NCBI GenBank assembly: GCA_026414955.1
Contig: JAOAIA010000048.1
Location: forward strand, 1-10,236
Direction: 5' to 3'
Length of the DNA: 10,236 bases
Source: Candidatus Bipolaricaulota bacterium
GTDB lineage: Bacteria > Bipolaricaulota > Bipolaricaulia > RBG-16-55-9 > DRXL01
Shown piece after piece: positions 1 through 6,654 of this stretch (positions are counted from its first letter, which is position 1; each line of letters starts with the position of its first letter). The notes under the pieces are model-generated. The model ran no database searches. It worked only from the letters and a program-made list of their open reading frames with translations, and was not told the DNA's origin. The translations under genes were made by a program, and so were the position numbers.

Positions 1-77
1 AGGGACGTAGCTCAGCCTGGCAGAGCATCGGCCTGTGGAGCCGACCGTCGCGGGTTCAAATCCCGTCGTCCCTCCCA
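1..77 (+). tRNA. tRNA-His (GTG)
   Basis: A full cloverleaf can be drawn. The acceptor stem is 1-7 with 67-73, the D stem 10-13 with 23-26, the anticodon stem 28-32 with 40-44, and the T stem 50-54 with 62-66 around a TTCAAAT loop. The anticodon at 35-37 is GTG, which reads CAC/CAT His codons. The discriminator at 74 is C and CCA is encoded at 75-77. C73 is the bacterial tRNA-His identity base and normally pairs with an extra G at -1; that base would lie just before the window. The next gene's ATG begins at 79, leaving one base between. The promoter is outside the window. Confidence 0.96.
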
Positions 78-78
78 G

Positions 79-495
79 ATGCGCCATATATTCTTATGGA
101 TCGGACTAGTGCTTATAGGGGCAGGAAGTCTCTCCGGCTGCGCCCCAACTGCTGTGAAAGAAGTCCAGCTCGATCAGCCCTTCACGCTCTTTGTCCGACA
201 GAAAGTCCAGGTCGGTGACTTACACATTCGCTTTATCGGCGTTCCAGAAGACTCTCGGTGTCCCACCGACGTCACCTGTATCTGGACCGGCAATGCCACG
301 ATCACCCTAGGCGCCTCCCTCAAAGGGAGCACCAACGAGACTGTGCTCACCATCAATTCCGATGCAGAACCTCGGGAAGCCCTCTATGCGGGCTATCGCA
401 TTCAGTTTGTCTCCCTCAAGCCTGAGCCCTTCAGCAAGCGCACGATTAACCCTGCGGAGTATCGCGTCACGTTGATCGTCTCACGGGTGCCATAA
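79..495 (+). CDS. Small secreted lipoprotein with a DSRCP...C.W.G motif
   Basis: A 138-residue protein of unknown function, probably anchored to the cell envelope. Residues 1-20 form a lipoprotein signal peptide (basic MR start, hydrophobic core, LSGC lipobox), so Cys21 would be lipidated. The rest looks beta-rich. Its main feature is a Cys-bearing block at about 58-71 (DSRCPTDVTCIWTG, C61 and C67). From memory, similar DSRCP...C.W.G blocks occur in uncharacterised secreted bacterial proteins, but I cannot name a function. The start is well fixed: the in-frame stretch back to base 1 has no ATG, GTG or TTG, and the signal peptide needs this ATG. There is no SD; the upstream bases are the pyrimidine-rich tRNA 3' end. 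The gene is probably co-transcribed with tRNA-His. It converges on the LUD gene with only 4 bases between the stop codons and no clear hairpin terminator. Confidence 0.85.
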   Translation: MRHIFLWIGLVLIGAGSLSGCAPTAVKEVQLDQPFTLFVRQKVQVGDLHIRFIGVPEDSRCPTDVTCIWTGNATITLGASLKGSTNETVLTINSDAEPREALYAGYRIQFVSLKPEPFSKRTINPAEYRVTLIVSRVP

Positions 496-499
496 TTTT

Positions 500-1021
500 T
501 TAAGAGATCACGATCACGAACAGCTCTTGCGGCCCGTGCACGCCGATCACAGGAGTCAGTTCTATATCAGCGGTGCGACTCGGTCCGGTGACAAAGACAA
601 AATCTTTCGGGGCACGCTCAAGCTCTCTGTGACAGAACGCAAACGCTTCATCGAGCGTTGCGACGATCTGATCAGGACGAATCAGAGCGATATGCACCGG
701 CGGCAGCGCCGCGACCAATTCTGAGATTCCGTCATGGCCGATGAGCAGCGAGCCGGTCTCGGCGACGGCAAGCTCAGCCCCTGAAACTCCAATATCTGCG
801 CGAGCGATCTCATGTCCTCTAACAAGCTCGTAGCTGTCCTCACGCAGCCTGCTCTCCAATCTCTGCGCGAGGGGGAACTCTGCAAGGGCCACGGTGCGGG
901 CGTGATGGCTGCGCACTATCTCCAAGATAAGCTCCAAAGCGTGCTCGTCAGAGCGAGCTTGTTGAGCTTTCCCCGCGACGCGCTCCAGCTCGTCTATGAA
1001 GCGTTCGACAAGATCGCTCAT
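500..1021 (-). CDS. LUD-domain protein (LutC/YkgG-like)
   Basis: A 173-residue cytoplasmic protein of the LUD (lactate utilisation) superfamily, which includes LutC of the LutABC L-lactate oxidation system. Family-type motifs are seen in order: ETGSLLI (88-94), LPPVHI (106-111), TGPSRTADIE (145-154) and GVHGPQ (160-165). It is shorter than typical LutC (roughly 230-240 residues) and is essentially the core domain. Its ATG overlaps the stop of the upstream oxidase gene as ATGA, with a modest GGGGAAG purine run 8 bases before it, so translation is probably coupled. No LutA or LutB iron-sulfur subunit is present in the window. The role is inferred as an accessory protein of the adjacent oxidase; the biochemical function of isolated LUD proteins is not firmly known. 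Confidence 0.9.
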   Translation of the reverse strand: MSDLVERFIDELERVAGKAQQARSDEHALELILEIVRSHHARTVALAEFPLAQRLESRLREDSYELVRGHEIARADIGVSGAELAVAETGSLLIGHDGISELVAALPPVHIALIRPDQIVATLDEAFAFCHRELERAPKDFVFVTGPSRTADIELTPVIGVHGPQELFVIVIS

Positions 1022-2388
1022 GCAAAGATCTTCCCCGGATTGAGAATCCCGTTGGGGTCTAGGAGTTTCTTGACCTGGCGCATCAGCTCGTAGCTGGCGC
1101 CATGCTCGGCGCGCATGAACTTGATCTTGCCTAGCCCAACACCGTGCTCGCCTGTCGCCGTGCCCCCAAGCTCGATAGCCCGAAAGACTATGGCGTCGTT
1201 GGCGGCGTGGGCGCGGGATTTTTCATCTGGGTCGTCGGGATTATAAAAGATCCCGACGTGAAAATTGCCGTCGCCGGCGTGGCCGAAGACCGGCCCGTTG
1301 AGCGCGTGCTCTGTGAGCTTTTTCCGCGCAAACTCGATCATGACTGGGAACTTTGAGATGGGCACAGCAACGTCCACGACAATCGCGCGCTTGCCGGGGT
1401 TCAAAGCTGCGGCCGCGTAGGCTAAATGATGGCGTGCCTCCCAGAGCTTGTTGCGCTCCTCTTGCCCCAACGCGCTCGAGAAGCTTTCACAGCCGTTCTG
1501 CTCGCAGATCTCTTGGGCAAAGCGCAAATCATCTCGTACGACTTCTAGGGCATGACCGCGAAATTCTAAGAAGAGCGTGGGCTGCTCGGCTAGGTTCAGA
1601 TTTTTGAGATAATTGATCGCGCGCATACAGTCAGGGTCGAGCAACTCTAACGCCGCTGGGTCTAAGCCCGACTGCACGATCTGCACGACAGCCTGGGCAG
1701 CCTGTTCGAGCGTTGGAAACGCTGCCGTCGCTGCCGAGACTTCTTTGGGGATGCCCGCCAGGCGCAGCGTGATCTCCGTAAAGATTCCCAGCGTCCCTTC
1801 AGAGCCGACAAAAAGCCCGACTAAGTTATACCCCGACGACGTGCGCATGGCGCGATTGCCGACCCTGAGAATCTCGCCGTTGGCGAGCACGACTTCGAGT
1901 GCTAAGACATAGTCTTTCGTGGCGCCGTACTTGATCGCTTGAATGCCGGCAGCGTTATTGGCGACCATTCCGCCGATAGTTGCGGGGGCGCCCGGATCGG
2001 GCGGGAAGAACAAGCCGTATTTCGAAAGCTTGTGGTTGAGATCAACGTGCGTGACGCCGGGCTGGACGACGGCTTGCAAGTCTTCGGGATAGATCGCGAG
2101 AATCTGATTCATCTTGGAGAGATCGAGCACGATGCCCCCATAGACGGGGACGGGGTTGGCTTCCATGCTTGTGCCTGCGCCCCACGCCGTGACGGGGATC
2201 TTGCGCTCGTTGGCGAATCTCAGAATCTGTGAGAGCTCTTCGGCGCTTTGGGGATAGATGACCACATCGGGCTTGTGTTCGGGGTGATGGGACTCATCGC
2301 GGGCATGGATGAGCAGTTCCGACTCTCCCGTCAGGACGCGCTCCGGACCGAGCAGGGCTTGAAGATGCTGAAGGTCTGTATTCTGCAT
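1018..2388 (-). CDS. glcD: FAD-linked 2-hydroxyacid oxidase (GlcD / D-lactate dehydrogenase type)
   Basis: A 456-residue, full-length flavoprotein of the GlcD/D-lactate dehydrogenase (cytochrome) family. It would oxidise a 2-hydroxyacid such as D-lactate or glycolate to the 2-oxoacid and pass electrons to another acceptor. The N-terminal PCMH-type FAD domain (about 36-212) carries AWGAGTS (68-74), DPGAPATIGGMVANNAAG (131-148) and GSEGTLGI (195-202). The C-terminal FAD-oxidase domain has GHAGDGNFH (369-377), GEHGVG (413-418) and the closing NPGKIF (450-455). No signal peptide or iron-sulfur domain is seen. It is first in a two-gene unit with the LUD protein. Its promoter lies in the divergent region to its right, the predicted leader is only about 4-10 bases, and there is no SD near the ATG. 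The substrate is not determined by the sequence. Confidence 0.93.
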   Translation of the reverse strand: MQNTDLQHLQALLGPERVLTGESELLIHARDESHHPEHKPDVVIYPQSAEELSQILRFANERKIPVTAWGAGTSMEANPVPVYGGIVLDLSKMNQILAIYPEDLQAVVQPGVTHVDLNHKLSKYGLFFPPDPGAPATIGGMVANNAAGIQAIKYGATKDYVLALEVVLANGEILRVGNRAMRTSSGYNLVGLFVGSEGTLGIFTEITLRLAGIPKEVSAATAAFPTLEQAAQAVVQIVQSGLDPAALELLDPDCMRAINYLKNLNLAEQPTLFLEFRGHALEVVRDDLRFAQEICEQNGCESFSSALGQEERNKLWEARHHLAYAAAALNPGKRAIVVDVAVPISKFPVMIEFARKKLTEHALNGPVFGHAGDGNFHVGIFYNPDDPDEKSRAHAANDAIVFRAIELGGTATGEHGVGLGKIKFMRAEHGASYELMRQVKKLLDPNGILNPGKIFA

Positions 2389-2399
2389 AGCTAATCGGT

Positions 2400-2433
2400 A
2401 TTAAATCCTAACTCAACTCGTGCGCAGCGTCAA
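2400..2433 (-). promoter_or_regulatory. Promoter of the oxidase-LUD unit
   Basis: On the minus strand TTGACG (2433-2428) lies 17 bp upstream of TAGGAT (2410-2405). A second possible -10, TTTAAT (2405-2400), overlaps it and matches the consensus better but has no -35 at the right distance. Start would be near 2398 or 2393, leaving a 4-10 base leader before the ATG at 2388. Confidence 0.6.
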
Positions 2434-2442
2434 ATCGCGCCC

Positions 2443-2471
2443 TTGCAGCACTCGCTCTCTTGCTCTATAAT
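2443..2471 (+). promoter_or_regulatory. Sigma-70 promoter of tRNA-Thr and downstream genes
   Basis: A perfect TATAAT (2466-2471) is preceded at exactly 17 bp by TTGCAG (2443-2448). The predicted start, about 2478, is roughly 6 bases before the tRNA 5' end at 2484. The -35 boxes of this promoter and of the opposing oxidase promoter are 9 bp apart, so the two probably compete or are co-regulated. Confidence 0.8.
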
Positions 2472-2483
2472 TTTTTGCCGAGC

Positions 2484-2555
2484 GCCGGCGTAGCTCAGCG
2501 GTAGAGCAACGGTTTCGTAAACCGTGGGTCGGAGGTTCGAGTCCTCTCGCCGGCT
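2484..2555 (+). tRNA. tRNA-Thr (CGT)
   Basis: A cloverleaf with acceptor stem GCCGGCG (2484-2490) pairing with CGCCGGC (2548-2554). The anticodon stem is 2509-2513 with 2521-2525, and the anticodon at 2516-2518 is CGT, reading the Thr codon ACG. The T loop is TTCGAGT. The discriminator is T at 2555. It is followed by CCCATG: a CCA sequence exists one base too far downstream (2557-2559), so the mature CCA is probably added enzymatically. The A of that CCA is also the first base of the next gene's ATG. Confidence 0.95.
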
Positions 2556-2558
2556 CCC

Positions 2559-4154
2559 ATGCGCCGCCTCCTAGTGAGTATAGTGTTCTTTTTTATCGCT
2601 CTGGCTCCTCAAACCTTCTCAGGGGATTCTCTCTCGTTCTGCTGGTTGCTCGACTCTCCTTGGCGAGCAGTGCTCTCCAGCTCCGGAGAATCTGCGCTTC
2701 TGAGCATCTGCACCCCGCCAGCGTCATTCAGCCCGCAGCACGCGCCGAAATCTTCGCAGACGCGCCCGTCACAGTTTCTCAATATCCAGGTCAATGACCC
2801 TTCGACTGATATCCCCGAACAGACGACCCAGAGCGAGACGACCATCGCGATCTACAAAGAGACGGTGCTCGTGGCGTTCGTGGACACGGGGCAGTATCTG
2901 CCCGCGACGGTAGGCGTGTCGAGTCTGTCAGGCTACGCGCGCTCTGAAGACGGCGGCCAGACGTTTATAGACTTGGGGCGCGTCCCGCCCAGCTCGCGCT
3001 CCATCGGCTACTCTGATCCGTCCCTGGGCGTGGACAGCCAAGGGCATTTTTACTTCGCCAATCTCCAGTATATTCCAGAGCAGCGCCGCACGCTCTCGGC
3101 ACTCGGTGTTGCGAAATCTACAGACGGCGGCAAGACGTTCAGCGAACCGGTGCTCGTCGGCGGCACAGACCAAGCGAACTTCCAAGATAAAGAGCTGATC
3201 GCCGTGGACAACACCGGCTCACCATTTGACGGCAACGTGTATATGGCTTGGACAGAGTTCAGTCCCGCCGGCCCCCGGATTCTCTTTGTGCGCTCCACAG
3301 ACGGGGGCAAGACGTTCTCCGCGCCCCTGGTGCTCTCTGATGATATTTCGGTGCAGGGCGCGACTCCCGCTGTCGGCCCCGATGGTGCGGTCTATGTCGC
3401 CTGGATTGCGTTTGAGGGCAATGAGCGCATCTTGAAGATGCGGCGCTCCGATGACGGCGGGGTGAGCTTCGCGGAGCCGGTCATCGTCGCTCAGATCATG
3501 CGCACGGCGGATGCCCAAGCGACCCGCGACTGTCGGCGTCAGGCCCTCAAGGGGGGTATTCGCACGTTAGAATTGCCCTCCGTCGCTGTAGACCGCAGCC
3601 CAACGAGCTTCTTCTGCGGTGCGCTCTACGTCACTTATCAGTCTGATCCCGACGGCCCCGGCCCAGACATCAGCGACGTCTTTCTCGTGAGCTCGCTTGA
3701 TGGGGGAAAGACGTTTTCACCGCCCGTGCGGGTCAACGACGACCAGACTCAGACAGATCAGTTCATGCCCGCCGTCGCTGTTGCGGCCGACGGCACGGTG
3801 GGCGTCTTCTTCTACGACCGTCGGCTTGACTCAAATAACTTCAAGATGGACGTCTTCTTCGCGCGGTCGCGCGACGGCGGCAGAAGCTTCGAGCCGAATA
3901 TCCGCGTCACGGACGTTTCTTTCGAGGTGCCCCCGACGTTTGGACAACCCACCAGTTCAACGAATTTCGATGCGCTCCGCGGGATATGTTACATGGGCGA
4001 CTACAACCAGATGGCCGCCGATGAGAGATTCTTCTATCTCGCGTGGGGGGACAATCGCAATATTCTGAAGACGGAGCGATACCCCAACGGCCGTCCCGAT
4101 CCCGATGTCTTCTTCGCGAAAATCCCAGTCCATTCGGGCTTGAAACTAAAGTAG
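2559..4154 (+). CDS. Secreted six-Asp-box (BNR/sialidase-fold) propeller protein
   Basis: A 531-residue protein with an N-terminal signal peptide (MRRLL, hydrophobic core to about residue 20). It carries six Asp-box (BNR) motifs of the form S-x-D-[GD]-G-x-[ST]-F at 129-136, 187-194, 246-253, 297-304, 379-386 and 437-444. The spacing is mostly 51-59 residues, one gap being 82. This is the signature of a six-bladed sialidase-type beta-propeller, exported from the cytoplasm. Asp-boxes are structural, so they do not show sialidase activity; I could not identify a convincing catalytic arginine triad. The function is unknown, with glycan or protein binding or hydrolysis as options. The ATG is the only start after an in-frame TAG at 2502 inside the tRNA, sits 3 bases past the tRNA discriminator, and has no SD. 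It is followed after 15 bases by the YVTN-type gene. Confidence 0.87.
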   Translation: MRRLLVSIVFFFIALAPQTFSGDSLSFCWLLDSPWRAVLSSSGESALLSICTPPASFSPQHAPKSSQTRPSQFLNIQVNDPSTDIPEQTTQSETTIAIYKETVLVAFVDTGQYLPATVGVSSLSGYARSEDGGQTFIDLGRVPPSSRSIGYSDPSLGVDSQGHFYFANLQYIPEQRRTLSALGVAKSTDGGKTFSEPVLVGGTDQANFQDKELIAVDNTGSPFDGNVYMAWTEFSPAGPRILFVRSTDGGKTFSAPLVLSDDISVQGATPAVGPDGAVYVAWIAFEGNERILKMRRSDDGGVSFAEPVIVAQIMRTADAQATRDCRRQALKGGIRTLELPSVAVDRSPTSFFCGALYVTYQSDPDGPGPDISDVFLVSSLDGGKTFSPPVRVNDDQTQTDQFMPAVAVAADGTVGVFFYDRRLDSNNFKMDVFFARSRDGGRSFEPNIRVTDVSFEVPPTFGQPTSSTNFDALRGICYMGDYNQMAADERFFYLAWGDNRNILKTERYPNGRPDPDVFFAKIPVHSGLKLK

Positions 4155-4156
4155 CC

Positions 4157-4164
4157 AAAGGAGG
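4157..4164 (+). promoter_or_regulatory. Strong Shine-Dalgarno site (AAAGGAGG)
   Basis: AAAGGAGG ends 5 bases before the ATG at 4170 and lies in the 15-base gap after the upstream stop. It shows that the organism's ribosomes use the canonical anti-SD, which makes the lack of an SD at the tRNA-adjacent starts notable. Confidence 0.9.
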
Positions 4165-4169
4165 ATCCT

Positions 4170-5285
4170 ATGCGCACTTTTGTCGTTCGCACGGTGCTCG
4201 TCTTAGGGATATTGGCCCTCACAGCGGGCGTGTTGGTGGGGCAGCAACCGACGCTCACGCCGCAGGCGAAGCTCGCTCTCGCTGGGGAGATCGTCGCTCT
4301 GGCTGCGTGTAATAACAGTACGCGGCTTGTCGTCGCGACGAAAGCCGAGGGCGCGACGACACTGCGAGTTTTGGATACACTCACGCGCCAACCTGTCGGC
4401 GCACCGGTCTCAATCCCCAGCACCGATCCTACAGCGTTGGCGCTCAACGCCGATTGCAGTGCTGCGTTCCTCGCCGACGCGACTGCGAACTCCGTCGTGA
4501 TCGTAGCACTCCCCAGCGGTACTACGAAGACGCTGAAAGTCGGTCAGCGTCCTATCGCGCTCGCGCGTGCTACCCATAATAACGATCTCTACGTCGTCAA
4601 CGCCGGCGACGGCACGCTCACCATCATTGATGCAGCGAAGGCAGACCTCAAAGCCGATATCTCGACGATCCCCATCGGTGCTAGCCCCGAAGGCATCGCG
4701 CTCTACAGCGCCGGGGCGTTCAATCGCGCGTTCGTCACGCATAGCGAGCTTAACGCGATCACCGTGACGGATATCAATGACGACCCTAATAACGCCAATC
4801 GTTACAAAGTGATCCATACGGCGCGCACCGGCCCCAAGCCCGGCCCGATCGCCACAGCCCCAGGGACGGTACTCGGCGATCTCTATGCGTACTTTATCAA
4901 CACGGGCAACGACACGCTCAGCCGGATCGCGACGACGACCTTTCAGATAGACTCTGTCCTTCCCGTCGGCGATGCCCCGCGTGCGGTCTTCCTCGATCCC
5001 GTTCTGTCGTGCGTCTACACCGTGAACACGGGGGCGCGTTCTGGAGTCGGCTTCGTCAAAGCGTCGTTCATCGCCAGTCCGGGGGCGCAGCCGGGGCAAG
5101 ACCCGTTCCATAGCGTGCAGCTCCTCAGCACTGCCGAGCGTTTGAGCGAGGTCGCGCTCTTAGCAAGCCCGACAGTCGTGATCAGCCCCTCGGAGTCGCG
5201 CCGAGAACGCCAGCTCTGGGTGGCCCACGGGGCCAATCCGAGCGAGCTGCTCCTGTACTCGCTCACAGGCTTCTGTACGCAATAA
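4170..5285 (+). CDS. Secreted YVTN-type beta-propeller protein
   Basis: A 371-residue protein with an N-terminal signal peptide or anchor (MRTFVVRTVLVLGILALTAG, possible cleavage near residue 25). The body has repeats typical of YncE/YVTN-type propellers, a 'V-G-x-x-P' strand followed by 'YVVN-x-G-x-x-T-x-x-I-D' type strands. Examples are at about 123-154 (KVGQRPIALA, then YVVNAGDGTLTIID), 167-178 (IPIGASPEGIAL) and 264-289 (LPVGDAPRAVFL, then VYTVNTGA). Four cysteines in the mature part (47, 96, 281, 369) could form disulfides outside the cytoplasm. No catalytic motif is visible; binding or scaffolding is the family expectation, and the ligand is unknown. The start is fixed by a strong SD. 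It sits between the Asp-box propeller gene and meaB in one likely transcript, 12 bases before meaB. Confidence 0.83.
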   Translation: MRTFVVRTVLVLGILALTAGVLVGQQPTLTPQAKLALAGEIVALAACNNSTRLVVATKAEGATTLRVLDTLTRQPVGAPVSIPSTDPTALALNADCSAAFLADATANSVVIVALPSGTTKTLKVGQRPIALARATHNNDLYVVNAGDGTLTIIDAAKADLKADISTIPIGASPEGIALYSAGAFNRAFVTHSELNAITVTDINDDPNNANRYKVIHTARTGPKPGPIATAPGTVLGDLYAYFINTGNDTLSRIATTTFQIDSVLPVGDAPRAVFLDPVLSCVYTVNTGARSGVGFVKASFIASPGAQPGQDPFHSVQLLSTAERLSEVALLASPTVVISPSESRRERQLWVAHGANPSELLLYSLTGFCTQ

Positions 5286-5297
5286 CAATCAAGAGAG

Positions 5298-6236
5298 ATG
5301 ACCATTGAGCATCTCCTGAAAAGGTTCTTCGCGCAGGACATCATTGCCCTGGCGAAGGTCATCTCGCTCATTGAGAACCGCGCGCCGGGGTATCAAGAAA
5401 TTCTTGACGCGCTCTATCCCACAACAGGGCGAGCGTATCGTATAGGGATCACGGGGCCGCCGGGCGCGGGCAAAAGCTCTTTAGTTGACAAACTGACCCC
5501 GCTCTATCGCGCTGACGCGAAAAAAGTTGCGATCCTCGCGTGCGATCCGACTAGCCCCTTTACCGGGGGGGCGTTGCTTGGGGATCGCATCCGCATGCAA
5601 GACTTAACTAGTGACAAGGGCGTCTATATTCGGAGTATGGCCACGCGCGGCAGTTTAGGGGGCTTGGCCAAAGCTTCTCAAGAAGTCGCGCTCACTCTCG
5701 ATGCTTTCGGGTTTGATATTATCTTTCTTGAGACGATTGGGGTCGGCCAAGTGGAAGTCGACATCGTGCAGGCTGCCGATACTGTTGTCTTAGTGTTAGT
5801 CCCGCAATCAGGCGACGTCGTCCAAGCGATGAAAGCGGGGCTGATGGAGATCGCCGATGTCTTCTGTGTCAATAAAGCTGACCAAGGTGAAGCCGATCTT
5901 GCGGTGAAGAATTTGCAAACGATGCTCAGTCTGGCGATGCGCGCCTGGGTGCCGCCAATTGTGAAGACGGTTGCTCCGGCGAATGAGGGCATTGAGAGGC
6001 TCAAAGAAGCCATCGAGAAACACCGAGCATCTCTTGGCGAGGAGGGCTTACAAGCGCGGCGACGCGAGCGCCTGCGCGCGTTTTTGAGACAGTTAATAGA
6101 AGACGAGCTGCGCGTATCGCTGTGGGACGGCGAGGGGCTGAAGAGCTTAGAGAGTTACTGTGACCGAGTCTGGGCCAAAGAACTCAGCCCACATCAAGCA
6201 GCACGGGAGCTGCTCAAGGCGGCGGCGCGGCGATAA
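5298..6236 (+). CDS. meaB: MeaB/ArgK G3E-family GTPase, chaperone of an acyl-CoA mutase
   Basis: A 312-residue cytoplasmic P-loop GTPase of full family length. MeaB proteins gate adenosylcobalamin loading and protect methylmalonyl-CoA (or related acyl-CoA) mutases. Seen motifs: Walker A GPPGAGKSS (53-61), the family block DPTSPFTGGALLGDRIRM (83-100), SMATRGSLGGLA (113-124), the switch-type ETIGVGQVEVDI (145-156) and the guanine-specificity NKAD (192-195). The charged C-terminal tail (about 250-312) fits the family's dimerisation region. The preceding SD is poor (AGAGAG directly against the ATG). The usual neighbour, a mutase or cobalamin-binding subunit, is absent here; instead the gene ends an operon of secreted propellers. 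Its 3' end overlaps the convergent hepT gene by 23 bases. Confidence 0.95.
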   Translation: MTIEHLLKRFFAQDIIALAKVISLIENRAPGYQEILDALYPTTGRAYRIGITGPPGAGKSSLVDKLTPLYRADAKKVAILACDPTSPFTGGALLGDRIRMQDLTSDKGVYIRSMATRGSLGGLAKASQEVALTLDAFGFDIIFLETIGVGQVEVDIVQAADTVVLVLVPQSGDVVQAMKAGLMEIADVFCVNKADQGEADLAVKNLQTMLSLAMRAWVPPIVKTVAPANEGIERLKEAIEKHRASLGEEGLQARRRERLRAFLRQLIEDELRVSLWDGEGLKSLESYCDRVWAKELSPHQAARELLKAAARR

Positions 6237-6654
6237 AAGCCGCGATGACCTCCTGAAACTCCTTGAGATCTCCTAAATCGCTTTGGATGATCTCGTACAC
6301 TTTGGCATCGTCGACTTGCCAGTAGAGATGCACGACTAAGTTGCGAAAACGCGCCATCCTTTGCAGACGGGCTGCTAGCTCTGATGAGACCACCCCGAGC
6401 TCTTTTAGGACAGCGAAGCAATCGGCGTAATCAGTAGGGGCTCGTCCTCCTTGGGTCGCGACGATGTGATTGCAGATATCAATAGCAGCTTCTATCGCCT
6501 TCACTAAGAGATACTTGGCGCTCTCGGTGTTGCGGAAATCTTTAAGAAAGTCCGTTTTGGACAGCGTACCTAGCTCTCGGAGTTTTCTCAATGAGTCTCC
6601 GATGATCCCTAGAAACTGGCGCAGCCGCGCTACATCAAGCGGTGTCCCGGCCAT
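6214..6654 (-). CDS. hepT: HepT-like toxin (HEPN RNase family, DUF86)
   Basis: A 146-residue alpha-helical protein of the HEPN/HepT family. The signature RX4HXY is present exactly as R104-NLVV-H109-L-Y111 (RNLVVHLY). In characterised HepT/MntA pairs, HepT is a ribonuclease-type toxin and the MntA partner neutralises it by adding AMP units to the tyrosine of this motif; that is family knowledge, not shown here. An upstream ATG at 6699 is possible in frame, but the start at 6654 is preferred. It is preceded by AAGGAG at 7 bases, gives the normal length, and overlaps the mntA end by only 20 bases. The gene follows mntA in one operon. Its 3' end overlaps meaB by 23 bases in convergent orientation. 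Confidence 0.9.
   Translation of the reverse strand: MAGTPLDVARLRQFLGIIGDSLRKLRELGTLSKTDFLKDFRNTESAKYLLVKAIEAAIDICNHIVATQGGRAPTDYADCFAVLKELGVVSSELAARLQRMARFRNLVVHLYWQVDDAKVYEIIQSDLGDLKEFQEVIAAFIAAPPP

Noticed and set aside
3697..4068. A Ser/Arg-rich 123-codon plus-strand frame inside the Asp-box gene
   Set aside because: Low-complexity composition and complete overlap with a clearly coding frame.
4034..4447. A 137-codon minus-strand frame across the propeller gene junction
   Set aside because: It spans two real genes on the other strand and their SD site and has no family motif.
4410..5111. A 233-codon open frame antisense to the YVTN-type gene
   Set aside because: It is Arg/Asp-rich with no recognisable motif, no SD and no signal peptide. 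The plus-strand gene has a strong SD, a signal peptide and propeller repeats, so this is a shadow frame.
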